Part shown: piece after piece, positions 11,553 through 23,950 of the stretch
Layout: each line of letters opens with the position of its first letter
Numbering within the stretch: position 1 is the first letter of the stretch
Assembly (NCBI RefSeq): GCF_026745355.1
Contig: NC_079202.1
Coordinates: forward strand, 44,760,173 to 44,824,172
Reading direction: 5' to 3'
DNA: 64,000 nucleotides
DNA from: Beta vulgaris subsp. vulgaris
Lineage: Eukaryota > Streptophyta > Magnoliopsida > Caryophyllales > Amaranthaceae
Program-made: the position numbers and the translations under genes
The notes under the pieces: generated by a model
What the model saw: the letters and a program-made list of their open reading frames with translations, nothing else
Told to the model about the DNA's origin: nothing
The model's database searches: none

Positions 11553-11789
11553 ATAATCTCAAACTTAGTGATAGTTTCCTATATATATATCGGTCAATAT
11601 GAGGTTTTCAACAATATGTAATAGGTAAAACAAAATCATGCTTTTAATTACCCATGCTAATCTAGTAGAGTAGTAGTGGAGTGCAGGCAAACAAGGGAGA
11701 CGAATACGAGATCCAACTCTCATAGAAAGATAAAATTTGAAACATGTAATACGTCAATAGGACCGAAGCTATTATGAGTTGACACGACA

Positions 11790-11990
11790 TGATAAATACG
11801 TAATTGGGCTTGCAGTACACATAGACCCATATTGGGGCAGATGGTGACCACACATACACAAGCTCAGATGATGTTCCATCCTAAAACCAATTGACAATAA
11901 GAGGAGTAGCTCATTAAGCTTATATGTTAGTCATCTCCTCCCTCTTCCTTCAATGTGTGACAAGCTCACATATGGGTTAACACCTTAACA
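11790..11990 (-). repeat. TRIM 3' terminal repeat
   Basis: 201 bp; ends TG...CA. It is adjacent to the purine-rich tract and preceded by the CGACA target copy. Confidence 0.8.
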
Positions 11991-12146
11991 CTCCCCCTCA
12001 CATTGTAGTCCATCTGAAATTGTTAAATAACACCCCTACATGGAATAAACACTATTGTTGGGCTACATGCTCCAAACACTTTTCAAGTTATTGGGCCCTC
12101 CCTATGTGGAAACAACAATGGGCCAATATCATCCGCTTTAATACCA

Positions 12147-12337
12147 TGATAAATATGTAATTTGGCTTGCAACATAGGCCCACATCGAAGGAGAGAGTTA
12201 CCAAACACAAGGTCAGATGAAGCCCATCCTAAAACCGATTGGCAATAAGAGGAGTAGCCCATTAAACTTATATATTAATCATCTTCTCTCTCTTCTTCAA
12301 TGTGGGACAACCTCACATGTGAGTTAACACCTTAATA
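12147..12337 (-). repeat. TRIM 5' terminal repeat
   Basis: 191 bp; adjacent to the primer-binding site. Its terminal CA has mutated to TA. Followed by the second CGACA. Confidence 0.8.
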
Positions 12338-12859
12338 CGACACGATCCGAATATGAAAAAATTACATTGAAATAAACCTAGTACTTCCTCAATTTTTCAT
12401 AAGGACATTTTGGCTTTTGACCTATTTATATATTACACTATACACATGTTTTTTTTATATACATAAGGATAAATATAGTCAAATGAGATCTTATTTGATT
12501 AGTTTTAATTTGGATTTTCAAGTAATAGATTTTTACAGCTTGTATTTTAGTGCAACCAAATACATTAATGATTACAAAAAATGCATTAACAAATGTGAAA
12601 AACAAATGTCCGTATTAAAAAACTAGGAAGAGTATTATCTTACCAGATATTACATTCTTATAAATATCATATAAGGAAAGGGAGAAGGAAGATGGTGTTC
12701 GCCTCTAAAAATAGTAAATTACCCTTGATAATCTAAAGATATAAAAAAATTACAAAAGAAACCAATTTAAAAACCCTCTATCATTTCAACTTTTCATTCT
12801 AAATAAGTTAAAAATGGTATATGTATCAAATATTTCAATCAAAAAATTAAATGGACAAA

Positions 12860-13468
12860 GTTGCCATTTACTTGACTAACAACCAGCAGGGAATCCGTCT
12901 TTGCCTCAATTTCCAGGGCTCCTGCCGCTTTGCACATTTTCATGACGGCTAGCAACGCCTCATACTCCACTTCGTTGTTTAAAGTCTGGAACTGAAATCT
13001 GATTGCATACTCAAACTTGTCCCCTTATGGTGATTGAAAGATTATACCAGTCCCGCAGCCGTTGGCATTGGACGATCCATCCACCATAAGGGTCCAGTGC
13101 CGTCTTCTCTCTACTAGGTCTTGGACGGACTCCACCGTAGGTCGAATAAGCTCCACGACCCATTTTAGCATCCGCCCAGAGGCATACATTTTGTGCAAAA
13201 ATTGCTTTAGAGGCTGGTCAGTGTAGATGAGGATACTATGAGCCAGAAAGTATGGCCTTAGTTTTCAGCTGGCCATGAGCAGTGCTAGGCCGAATTTCTC
13301 CATCAACGAATATCTACATTCAGCATCTTTTAGCACATGGGTTACAAAGTAGACTGGAATTTGTACTGAATCTCTTTCGGCCAGGAGGACACCGCTCACT
13401 GCATGTAGTGATACAGCCAAATATACAAACAACTTTTCCCCCTCGACCGGACTTATCAATCGAGGCAA
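12860..13468 (-). pseudogene. Gypsy RNase H, 3' truncated
   Basis: 13468-13265 encodes LFVYLAVSLHAVSGVLLAERD...PVYFVTHVLKDAECRYSLMEK, the Gypsy connection/RNase H domain. Downstream (12860-13200), decayed sequence still reads as the second RNase H, with motifs equivalent to GRWVVELIRPTVE and LFTLNNEVEYEALLA. It ends abruptly where element homology stops. Confidence 0.75.
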
Positions 13469-13689
13469 CTACCGCAGATGCTCTTTAACCTGCTGGAGAG
13501 CCTGCTCCGCCTCTTCCGTCCACTCAAATTTTGCTTTTTTTTTTATCGTTGCGAACAAGTAATGACATTTATCTCCAGATTTAGAAAGAAAGCGTCCTAG
13601 GGCTTCCAAAGCACTATGTCAGACGCTGAACTTCCTTAACTTTGGACGGAGATGTCATGTCTAGAATCGCCTGAATCTTATCAGGGTTT

Positions 13690-14491
13690 GCTTCAATTCC
13701 TCTCTGGTCGACCAAGAACCCCAAAAACTTTCTGGCCACCACTCCAAACACGCATTTCTACGGATTCAACTGTAGCTTGTATTTTCTAAGAGTCAAGAAT
13801 GTTTCTCGAAGATCGTTCATATGATCTACTTCCTTCTGGCTTTTGACGATCATGTCATCAATGTAAGCCTCCATATTCCTCCCCAGCTGCTGCTGGAAGA
13901 CAGTGTTTATTAGCCGTTGGAGGGTAGATGGCGCATTTCGAAGGCCGAAAGGCATTCTCAACCAGCCATAGAGCCAATAATTGGAATCTGATGAAAACCA
14001 GAATAAGCATCCATGAAGCTCAATAATGCATGCCCCACCGTGGAATCGACTAACTGATCTATTTTGGGCAGAGGAAAGTTGTCCTTTGGACAAGCCTTAC
14101 TTAGATTAGTGTAGTCCACACACATCCTCCAACTTCCATTTGGCTTGGGGACTATGACTACATTAGCAATCCAAACTGGACAATAAGTCTCCCGGATGAA
14201 TTTTGATTTTAACAGCTTATGTACTTCTTGATCAACAGCCTGATTCCTGGCTGGACCCAGGTGCCTCTTTTTCTGCCGAATTGGCTTTTGACCTGGATCT
14301 ATGTTTAGCTTGTGAACGACAACTTCGGGATCAATTCCCGACATTTCCTCGACCACATATGTAAAAACATCCTCAAATTCTTTTAACAGCTTGATCAATT
14401 CATCCTTGATCTTAGGATCGAGATTATACCCAATTTTCAGCGTCCTCTCCGGACGCCTTTCATCCAAACAAATCTCAGCCAACATTTTCAC
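13690..14491 (-). pseudogene. Gypsy reverse transcriptase
   Basis: Copies element RNA to DNA. Visible in order: LLKEFEDVF, the K..RP..Q.KR fingers region, PKPNGSWRMCVDYTNLSKACP, FMDAYSGFHQI (first catalytic Asp), then after a frameshift near 13970, MPFGLRNAPSTLQ and AYIDDMIVKS, the YIDD active site. The catalytic Asps remain but the frame is broken. Confidence 0.85.
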
Positions 14492-14697
14492 TGGCTCTGG
14501 TCATTCTAGCCCAATACCCATGATGGCCATTACTTCTTCTGACGAAGCTTTTTCCTCTTTAATGGCCGGACATTTACTCTTCTTGTTGGGCAAAAGGATG
14601 GACAACTTGCTCACCTGAGGGGCCTTCATCTGAGTTCTTTCTACTTCATTCTTTAACTCACTTATCTGGCCTTTCACCTTCTCGACCGTTCCTTCTT

Positions 14698-15440
14698 CTA
14701 TGGCCTTTCCTGATCTGGTTTTTCTCCTTTCCATGATGAAGGTTTTAGAGTGGTGAGATAAGATTCTCTTGCTGCTTGCTGATCTCCATATAGAGATCCA
14801 ATCTTCCCTCCATCGCACTCAAACTTCATTAGCATCAGATGGGTTACAATAACAGCTTTGATGTGGTTCAAGGTGGGTTGTCCGAGAATGACATTGTAAG
14901 CTGTCAAATATCGTACAACCAAGAAATTAACAAATAGTGTCCTGGAGGCCTTTTTGTCTCCTACCCTGATGGGTAAGGTGACAGTTCCCATTAGGTGGAT
15001 TATTCCTCCCCCAAATCCAATGATGGGATGGTGGACTGGGACCAAGTCATTCTCATCGATCTTTAATCTTGACAAACAATCTGCACTAATGATATCGGTT
15101 GAACTCCCTGTATATCAATCAAAATTCGTCTCAGTCTAAGGTTTGCTATTTTCATCTCCACCACCAACGGGTCGTCATGGGGGGTTCTTATCTTCCCGCG
15201 ATCTAGCTCGCTGATGACAACCTTAGGGAAAGGATCAGACTCTGCCTGATTGGTAAGCATTATCTGGACGAGTTCCCGTAAGTAATTTTTATGGCCGTGG
15301 TTGGTGGGACCTCTTGCTGCCAAACCTCCAAATATTACAAGCATTATATCTTCGTCAGTGCTTTCATCCTCTTGTCTTCGACCTGCATGATTATCTCTCT
15401 TCTGAAATTTTCTACCCGCTTGAGGTAGATAGGAGTTCAT
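14698..15440 (-). pseudogene. Gypsy protease region, active-site motif lost
   Basis: Aspartic protease domain (retropepsin) that would cut the polyprotein. The pre-active strand LRRILID is followed by IQGVQP where plant Gypsy elements have the D-T/S-G-S-S motif, so the catalytic triplet is destroyed. Downstream the family's usual ILGQPTLNHIKAV segment is intact. The frame shifts between 15063 and 15075. Confidence 0.75.
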
Positions 15441-15474
15441 CTTACCTTGCGAGCTAAATCTTCCAAAGCTCTTT

Positions 15475-17092
15475 TCATATGCTTACATTCGTTTGTTTCG
15501 TGGCCACAATCCTTGTGGAAATGACAATACTTGCTTTTTTTCCTGTTTCTATAGGGAGTCTTCATTTCAGCTAGCGCTTTCAGCTCATACTGATCTTTTA
15601 TCTCCATAACTACTAATCTTTGCTGAGATCTATAAACTCAGTTGATATTGCTGGTTCAGCTCTTTTTGCTTCTCTTATATGAGGTTGTCATCGAAGTCAC
15701 CGCCTAAGTTTCAGCTTTCTTGGGGATGCTCTTCTTAGGCTGAATTGTTTCTTCAATCTTTTTTGCCTCTGTATGCTTTGCTTCCGCACAAACTTCCGTA
15801 GCATGGATGAATGCCTCTGCCTCCCGAAGGGCTTCGGTCAGAGTAGAAATCTTCTTCTTCACCAAATCAAACTTAAAGCTTCCTGGCCTTAAACCCCTGA
15901 TGAAGGCGTCAAAGGCCACTCCTGCATTCAGATCCTAGATCTGCAATGCTTCTAGGTTGAATGTCTTCACAGAACTTCTTAGGGCTTCTTTAAGTCCTTG
16001 GATGATCTTACCTAAATGCATGTTGGTCTTCTGTTCCTGCCGGTTTGCTACATAGTGGAAAGTAAACAACATACTAAGCTCAGTGAAGTTATTCAATGAG
16101 TTGGGGGTAAGATTATTGAACCACTTTTGAGCTACTCCTTTCAGAGTGGCTAGAAAATTCTTGCACCAGCTAACATCATCAACCGCTTAAACATACATCT
16201 GATGCTGGTATGCTGATAGATGATCATCTAGATCCGTGGTTCCGTCAAAAGGTTGTATCGTCGGTAGCTTCACCTTTGGGAATGGGGGAGACTCCATGAT
16301 TCTGGCCGAGAATGGGGTCGGCCAGTTAATCTGGAGTGCCCCAGCATGTCCCCTAGTGGGTATGTGCTCCCGACGATATTCCTTTAACACAGGATTAGAG
16401 GAGGTGTTAGCTTGGACTTGCCACCTATACACCATACGTTGTAAAACCATTTTTTCTTGCCTTGGCTGGATAACCAAAGGTCTTTGACTTATTCCTTCAG
16501 TTCTTGATGGGAGTCTTAATGGAGGATCTGGATCCTTCATGTAAGGAGTAGACCCTGAGGCTGAACGCTAAAGAGCAGCTGCCTTCTTGGCCTCCAGATA
16601 CTCCCTCGCATCCGCCTCCATCTTATGACCACGGGGAGGAATATTATCTCCTCGACGAACCACCAACTTCCAATCCATCTTTCTCCGCGGTTCACTTATT
16701 GTTGGTTGCTTCCCTTTCGACAGTCGCCTGGACATTTCCTGCCGAGGAGGTCGGCTTGTCCTTGGACGACCTTCTTGAGAATGCCCCCTAGGAGGTACTA
16801 CAACGGCCTGTTCTGGATTGACCTGGAAAAACAGCATGTTATTTTTTATTTGCTCCTCTAAGACAGCGACCATCCTGGTCTGGAAGTCATTCAAGACAGT
16901 ACCCAGATGGGCAGTTGTCACTAGACGCTCAGGATTTTCTTGAAAGACAGGTTCCCTGCTCCGTCCAGAGAGACGAACAGCAGCAGAGGGCCTATCTCTA
17001 CCTCTAGGTGGCCTTTCATCGCCCAATGTATCCTCCACTTGTATCTCAAAACTTCTATTCCTAAAAACATTGGATGAGTGACAATCAGTCAT
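15475..17092 (-). pseudogene. Gypsy gag with zinc knuckle, interrupted by in-frame stops
   Basis: Gag forms the virus-like particle that packages element RNA. The start codon at 17092 lies about 12 bp past the primer site. The frame runs to 16568, and continues in the same frame at 16540-16187 with the motif PFDGTTDLDDHLSAYQHQMYV-like core, then 15919-15704 (FIRGLRPGSFKFDL). A zinc knuckle YCHFHKDCGHETNEC is at about 15478-15535. The breaks between the first pieces are in-frame stops rather than frameshifts. Confidence 0.82.
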
Positions 17093-17122
17093 TGTTGTGT
17101 CTCCCCCACAGACGGCGCCAAA

Positions 17123-17753
17123 TGTTACGTAGTGGTTGACTCGTAATTAATACTACTATCCCCAACAGTAAGTTCAACAATATGAGACTTGTGCAACAAT
17201 GCCTGGACTCAAAACCTGATCCTGAGCTCGCCTTCAACCTGCAAAAAGGGACCCACCCTAGAGGTTTGGGTGATATTTTTCCCTCTGAAGCTTAAGTCAG
17301 GTATCAAGAGTATGAAGGAACTTTTAGACAGAGAAAGTAGAGAGAGAGAGATAGAGAGAATTTATGGCAGAATAACAGTACACTGCTCTGAAAAACGTAC
17401 CTTTCCCCTGATTTCAAGGACTATTTATAGTGTCTGAAATGACTATTGTACCTTGATGTCACCCTAATTTTGGGAGCATCTGATTGGCTAAGCAATAATG
17501 CTATGACACGTGGCGATTAGTGATTGGAGAGTACACATCACCCTTTATAAAAATGTGTTTTGTGTTTACTGGGCCTAAGTACAGATTGGGCCATAAGAAG
17601 GGCTAATACACCTTTCTTTGTTTCAGAAAAATGTACTTTAGTCCATACAAGCTTCTGGTCCATGTACTTTACAATAACAGAAGAGTGCCACTTGTAGGGT
17701 TGTGATGGGGCCACGTGTTACACTCATAGCCGTTCATTTTTCATGCCACAACA
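17123..17753 (-). repeat. Gypsy 5' LTR
   Basis: 631 bp, starts TGTTGTGGCATGAAAA and ends ACTACGTAACA on the minus strand (TG...CA), immediately before the primer site. Its partner LTR is missing, so age cannot be read from LTR divergence. Confidence 0.8.
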
Positions 17754-18240
17754 GAATGCAAATACTATACTATGGGACAGAGGGAGTATAATATTCATAC
17801 TTCAACTCAAATAAAAAAAAAATTTAACATATGATTTAGCTAATAATTATAATTAACTAAAAAGAAGACGGATTAGAAATCGGGGCAATTGCAAGTTAGC
17901 AGTTAAGTATGGGTTAAATTTACCCTTAATGACTAATATAGTTAGCTTTCGTTTGTAATTAAGAATATTTTATATGTTTTTCCAAAATTTAGGGTTATAT
18001 GGCGAATTTCTAAAATGATAGGGGTATATGGTTAATAATCGAATTTATCTGTGTATTTGGTGAGAAATCGTAAGAGGTTTTGAGTGTATTGTAGAGGTAC
18101 CAAAAAAATTGCTTCTTAACTACTCCATCCGCCACAAAATACCCTTGACACTTATCAAGGCACATAGTTTTAGATTGTTGTATAATATGAGTACGATAAG
18201 AGGGGGGGTAAATTATAGTGAGAGAATAAGCGTAATTTTT
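17754..18240. repeat. Gap between two LTRs with a CCATATACCC-family fragment
   Basis: About 17930-18045 contains GTTATATGGCGAATTTC and GGGGTATATGGTTAATAA, relatives of the foldback arm at 7400-7480. The rest is AT-rich and unassigned. Confidence 0.5.
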
Positions 18241-19497
18241 TGTGGAATTAAAAGCTAGCTAGGGAACACACAATAGGAACACAAGAGATTTTAGGGAGGA
18301 AAAACTTCCTAGGCCCAATAGGAAGAAACAACCTCAACCATAAGTGATTTTGACTCAAACTTTCCACTATAATAGGCCAACAACTCTGTTACAACTCTAT
18401 TAATTCTCTCGGGCCACAACCTGAGTTTCCAAACTGAAGTCCCAACAACAGTTCTCACTAATTGTTGTTCCTCTAAAACTTCACTCGAAATTCCTTTCTT
18501 TTTCTCTTTTTCTTGCTTCACTCAAAGCTTTCTCACACTTACAGAAGTTCACTCAAACCCCTTAACCAAATAAATAAAATTTTTGATAACAATGGAAGAG
18601 TAAAAACCAAAGATAGTAAGTATGAATTCTCATGGGAACAAGGCAATGACACTTTAGACAATTTAGGATTTTGAGCTATGTCAGTTACACATTTGTGTGA
18701 CTAGTAAAAGTCAGACACCCATTTATCTTGGGATTAGGCACCTATTTATGGAGTAATTAGTCATGAATTGACTTATCACTAATTAATCCAATAGCCCACT
18801 AAAACGTGTAGCAGTAAAACATTACGTGGTTAGTAATCACTTCGAGAATAATTAAACCATTTTTAAATAAATTAATTTAGAAAACATATATTTTAAATTT
18901 ATTCTAAATTTAATAAAAAATCATATTTAATTGGAAAAGAAAATCTTTGATTTATTCAAAACAAAAAGATAAAGATTTTAAAATAGGATAATATCTTTTT
19001 CAGTTAAAAGAAACTATTTAAAATCTTTTCCTAACTAATTCCCTAAACTAGTGGATCTAGGCCAACCTTAACTAGAAATCATATTTTACTTTTATTCACC
19101 AAAAATAAATTAAGCGCTCAACATTAGAATAGGTTTAGATGTTCCTAAGTACGTTTCTAAGTCAGTTCCGAACCATAGTTCCTAAACTGTGCCAATGTTT
19201 GTTCCAGTCAAGGGAATAGAACTAAGTTCCTTGTGAGAATTCAACATAAATCATCTTTTGCCTTTACTCGGCCTTAACATGAAGAATATAATACATCATA
19301 ATGTATTCTAATCTTCATTCCAAGCGTGATTCATCATCTCATGAACATCTTCACTTCGATCTTGATTAATTCTCCTTTCTTTAATCTTCGATCAAGTATT
19401 CTCTTTGTTCTTCAATGAATAACCTAGCAACATCATATGTTAAATAATACAAGTACGTCTTTTTTTGTTATGCAACTTTCAAAACTTACGGTCAACA
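18241..19497 (-). repeat. SIRE-like 3' LTR
   Basis: On the minus strand it starts TGTTGACCGTAAG just after the purine tract AAAAAGAGGGAAAT (19498-19513) and ends TTTAATTCCACA at 18241 (TG...CA). 1,257 bp. Frames inside it are chance. Confidence 0.65.
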
Positions 19498-20088
19498 ATT
19501 TCCCTCTTTTTGACGATGGCAAAATAAGGCATACGTCACAAAATATATAATATGTATAATTAAATTAGTCACATAAAACAAACATAACCAAGTTAAATTA
19601 AATCTTTATTTGACCGTTATTTTATAAAAAGATAATAAAAAGTGGAAACATGAAACAAGTCAAAATTTTAAGTTACTCTTACTGCCTTTCTCAATAAGAA
19701 GTGGAAACATGAAATAAGGCAAAAAAAACTAATTTACTCTTACTGCCTTTCTCTTTCCCCCTTTGGCATCTTCAAAAACAATGTCCCGTGATTTCAAAAA
19801 GAAGAATTTCATCTATAAAAAGTCATCACACCACCAAATTTATTAGGAACAATTGGTTCGTATAAGTAAATAACGCATTCAACTCTCAAAACCGCAATCC
19901 AAGAATATTAGCCATTGAAAATACGCACACATGCACATAAGATTTAGATTTAAGATTATCAAACTAACATTGTTCCTTAATAGCACCGAAAGGAAAGAAA
20001 GAAGGTAAATGACAAAATGAAAGAGTAATATTCCCAAAAATCAACTAAAAACTAAGGTGGAGTAATGTTTAAGGCTTAGGAGAGAAGA

Positions 20089-21981
20089 GTGGTTCAACAA
20101 CTTCTTCCACGACATCTTCCAATTTCTTCATCACCTCCGTGTGGTTTCTCTCTACCATTTCGAGAAGTTTACGATGTTTTCCAAGTGCGTAACATTCGCG
20201 TTAATATTTGTCATAACCTCGGTCATAGCATGCAATTGTATGAATATAGCTTCATGACCCTTCAAAACAACATCGACTTTTTCCGTTAACCCTTTAACCA
20301 TAGCATTAACATCCTTAACTTCACTCACAAACTCCATCATAGCCTCGGATTGCCCCATACTGAGAGTGAACAAATGGTCCAACCTCTTAGCATGTTCAAG
20401 TGTATATGTATATCCAAGGGTTGGATTTTGTGAGGAAGAGGAGGAGGGAAACTCTAGGTTAGGAACAGTGGGTTCATCGGGATTGGGAACAACAAGTTGT
20501 TTTGCTAGGATGGGAATAATAGCTGGTTCCTTTTCCTTGGGAATAGAGGAGGGGAATTTTGTGGAGGTAGGAGGAGTTTGTAATTTTTGTGGAGAGGAAA
20601 GAGTTGGGGAGAAGTTTGTAGGGTAGTCTCCATGGGAACAGGAGATTGTTCTCTCTCGAGAGAAACACAAGCTTTGTAATCTTCCTTAGCAATCAAAACA
20701 GACTGATCATCATCATTTGCATTATCATCAAACACAAAGGAAGGAGAACTTAATACTATCATATTTCGAACCTTTTTACTAATTCGAGGGGCCTTAAGAG
20801 TCTGTTGTTCCTTTTTCTCCATTGCTTCCAATGAAACCGCCATCATTTCTTTTGTTTTTTCTTTTTCATTTTTTTCATTTTTCTTTCTTTCTTTTTCACG
20901 GTCTTTTCACCACCTTCACCATCATCATCACTGTGTTCCCTAGAATTGGGAACAACAAATTCCTCATCCTTATCAATCACATTGGCTTAGCCTCGACTCA
21001 CATTTCCATACACCACACAAACTTTCAAATTATTCAATACTTTAGAATTAAGCAGATTTCCCGTAAAAATACAAATGGTAGGTAGGCCTTTAAGTTCAAC
21101 CTTAAACTTAATCAAAATTTTCGTAATCAAAGCACCATAACCAACAACAAATCCATTTTTATATATTGACTCAAGTGTTGAATCATTAAAGAAGGGAAGT
21201 TAGCGGGCTTATGAGAGGCAAGATAATGCATACAGATGAGGTTTAGCATGTCAACTTGGGCACGATTGGATAATCGGGGTAGAAGAACTTTCTTTAGAAA
21301 TGAAAGAGAATTTTGTGAAAGGGAGATAGGAGGTTGTGGTCTAGAAATGTTGTACCACGTTTTCCACCAAAGTGTTCAATCAACTCATTAAAGGAAATGT
21401 CCGAAAATGGATATGAACCCCTTTGTTTCTAAAATACACATTAGTTCCCTTCACAGGAACTCCAAACAATTTCCCCAAGATTTCAGCATAAACTCAATTT
21501 TTGTTCCCCTAACCCTAGCCAAAAAATTTCCATCATCATCAATCTTAAAACTCGAGCAAAATTCGTTCATTGCTTTGGGGATTAGGGATTGCCCATAGCA
21601 ATAATTGAAAAGGTGTTCCCAATCTTGAAATTTCACAACATCAAGCAATTGAATGAATTTAACACACCTACACTAACCAAAATCTATGCATAAACCAAGA
21701 ACATACTGTGTTTTGTCTGATTTCTTCTAAGAGCATTGGGAACCCTTCCACTCTTCGTTGTTCCTTTCACGGGAACCACATATTCCCCCTCAACATTTAC
21801 ATATTCCTCTTCGATCTCCATTTTGGTCACTTCCTCGATTTGCTTTCTTTTTCTCCAGATTTTTTTGGGAGGAAGTAGGAGAAATATCCATAGGAGTTGG
21901 AGAATCCATTGATGGTGCAGAAGAAGAGGGTTTTTCGGCTTTTTGGAGGGCCTTGAGATGAAGATTTCTTGTTCTTACCAT
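20089..21981 (-). pseudogene. SIRE-type env-like / extra ORF
   Basis: The extra ORF found between RNase H and 3' LTR in this lineage; its function is unknown. It begins MVRTRNLHLKALQKAEKPSS at 21981. Then come VKFQDWEHLFNYCYGQSLIP (21630s), an acidic stretch FVFDDNANDDDQSVL (20780s), a long Ser/Pro-rich segment, and near the end (20152-20450) an alpha-helical, heptad-like region (YTLEHAKRLDHLF...VKGLTEKVDVVLKGH...) that looks like a coiled coil. Several frameshifts. No clear signal peptide or membrane segment, so calling it envelope is convention, not evidence. Confidence 0.6.
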
Positions 21982-22580
21982 TGTGAAGTGTTAGACAGTT
22001 TATATGAAGGAAGAATGGGTGTGTTTTTGAAAAGTGGCGATTTGGGGTTAAATTAAAGAGGAACGATGAAGCTGAAGAAAAAAAAAAAAAGTAAACATGT
22101 AAGGTACACGGTTGTAGGAGGAGAGAGAAAAAAACTTAACGGAAAAAAAGAACTTTAAATAAAATAAAAGATAATATATCCCTAGCTAACTTGAGAGATA
22201 TTAGGAGAGATAAATGGAAATAAATCAGATTTTTAGGAAAAAAATCTGAACAAAATCTTTTTGAATTTTATTTTTTAATTTTGAATAATGAAATAAAAGA
22301 TCCTAGATATATACTTTGGGAACAACGAATGGTGCTACTTAGGAACACAATTAATCTTATAACCCTTTATATATATATATTCTAATGGTATAGAATTGTC
22401 TAATGAACAATAAGGGGAATAGTGTTGGACATTAATGAGTAGTTTTCAGACATTTTCACTAATACATATGTAATAAAAATATAAGAATTGTGATGAATTT
22501 AAATAAATGAAATCAACCAAGTTTATTCACAAAGAAATAATGCTAAAGAGTCAAACCAACAGGAAGAAAGATTATAGTAG

Positions 22581-23222
22581 CTATTTCAATTTAATCAAGC
22601 CAAGTTCTAGTCTCAGTTTCTCTGATCTATCTCTACTTAAGGGTTTAGTTAGAATCTCAACAATCTGATTTTTAATTTCCCATAATTCCATTTTAATAAG
22701 ATCATTTTCAACGTTCTCCTTAAGAAAGTGATGCCTAATATGAATGTGCTTAACTCTAAAATGATGCACTGAATTTTTAGAAATACTAATAACACTAGTA
22801 TTATCACAATAGATAGGAACACAATCAAAGTGAATTCCATAGTCACGAAGTTGCTGTTTTATCTAATGCATTTGGGAAAAACATGCTGCTGCTGCAACAT
22901 ATTCAGCCCAAGCTATAGATAAAGCAATTGTGTTTTGCTTCTTGGTACTCCAAGAAACCAAACTATGACTAAGGAACTGAACCATACCTGATGTACTCTT
23001 TCTATTGACTAAATCTCCAACATAGTCAGCATCTACATATCCTTTCAGTTCGAAGGTTTCACTTCTTGAGTAGAACAAGCTCAAGTCATCTGTTCCTTTG
23101 AGGTACCTTAGGATTCTTTTCACTAGTGTGAGATGAGATTCCTTCGAATTGGCGTGAAACGTTGTGCATAGACCTACACTAAAAGCAATATCCGGACGAC
23201 TTGCAATTAGATAAAGAGACAA
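22581..23222 (-). pseudogene. SIRE-like Copia RNase H
   Basis: Degrades RNA in the RNA-DNA hybrid. 23222-22863 reads SLYLIASRPDIAFSVGLC...KRILRYLKGT...GYVDADYVGD..NRKSTSGMVQFL, the canonical Copia RT/RNase H junction with its first Asp pair. The C-terminus HHFLKENVENDLIKME...ILTKPLSRDRSEKLR is at 22769-22581 in a shifted frame. Confidence 0.85.
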
Positions 23223-23950
23223 TCATACCTCGATACTTGGTTTGATCCACACTTATTCCTATAGTATCTTCATCCAATCTAGTAGAAGTTCCCATAGGTG
23301 TATGGTTTACTTTAGAAGACTCCAAACCATACCTTTTTAGCAGTTCCTTAATATACTTTTATTGATGGATGTAGATTCCTTCTTCTGTTTGTTTGATTTG
23401 TAGCCCCAAGAAGAAATTGAGTTCATCCATCATACTCATTTTGAATTATTTACTCATGAGATTAGCAAAATCCTTAGACAAAGATTTATTAAGGGCACCA
23501 AATTTAATACCATCAACATATATTTGAATTACTAACAAATGTTTCCCGTTTTATTTTAAAAACATGGTTTATCAAGTTTTCCTCTTTTAAACTCATTTTC
23601 AAGAAGGAACTTTGAAAGTCTTTCATACCATGCTTTAGGAGCTTGTTTTAACCCATAAAGAGCTTTGTCAAGCTTAAAACCATGATTGAGAAGATCTTTA
23701 TTTTCAAAACCAGGAGGTTGTTCAACATAAACTATCTCTTCATTAAGATAACCATTTTAAAACGCACATTTAACATCCATTTGATACAATTTAAATCTCA
23801 TGAAAGCAGCAAATGCAATAAATATTCTAATATCTTTCAATCTAGCAACGGGAGCAAAAGTTTCTTCGTAATCAATACCTTCCTGTTGATGGTATCCTTT
23901 CACAACCAAACAAGCCTTGTTCTTTACTATGGTTCCGAACTCATCCAATT
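23222..23950 (-). pseudogene. SIRE-like Copia RT, 3' segment (after the nested insertion)
   Basis: Begins right at the nested element with [36 protein letters not shown], then the MDVKCAF motif (first catalytic region). The rest to 23222 decays through frameshifts. It continues the frame that stops at 28217 on the other side of the insertion. Confidence 0.85.

Larger units (their letters stand above)
11790..12337 (-). mobile_element. Complete TRIM retrotransposon
   Basis: Two similar terminal repeats (11790-11990 and 12147-12337) both begin TGATAAATA and share CCTAAAACC, AATAAGAGGAGTAG and GTTAACACCTTAA. The exact 5-bp duplication CGACA flanks the element (11785-11789, 12338-12342). Between the repeats are only 156 bp with no coding capacity. 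On the minus strand these hold a primer site like the initiator Met-tRNA complement (12135-12146, TGGTATTAAAGC) and a purine tract next to the other repeat (11991-12005, from GAGGGGGAG). That is a terminal-repeat retrotransposon in miniature; it depends on proteins from other elements. Confidence 0.85.
12850..17753 (-). mobile_element. Ty3/Gypsy retrotransposon, truncated after RNase H
   Basis: Minus-strand order from 17753 downward: LTR, primer site (17105-17120, TGGCGCCGTCTGTGGG), gag, protease, RT, RNase H. It then stops at about 12850 with no integrase and no 3' LTR. The order protease-RT-RNase H and the gag motifs (PFDGTTDLDDHL, a CHFHKD zinc knuckle) place it in the plant Tat-like Gypsy group. 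The truncation removes integrase, so the copy cannot be autonomous. Confidence 0.88.

Noticed and set aside
18309..18521. 70-aa minus-strand frame
   Set aside because: It lies within the SIRE-like LTR and shows no family similarity.
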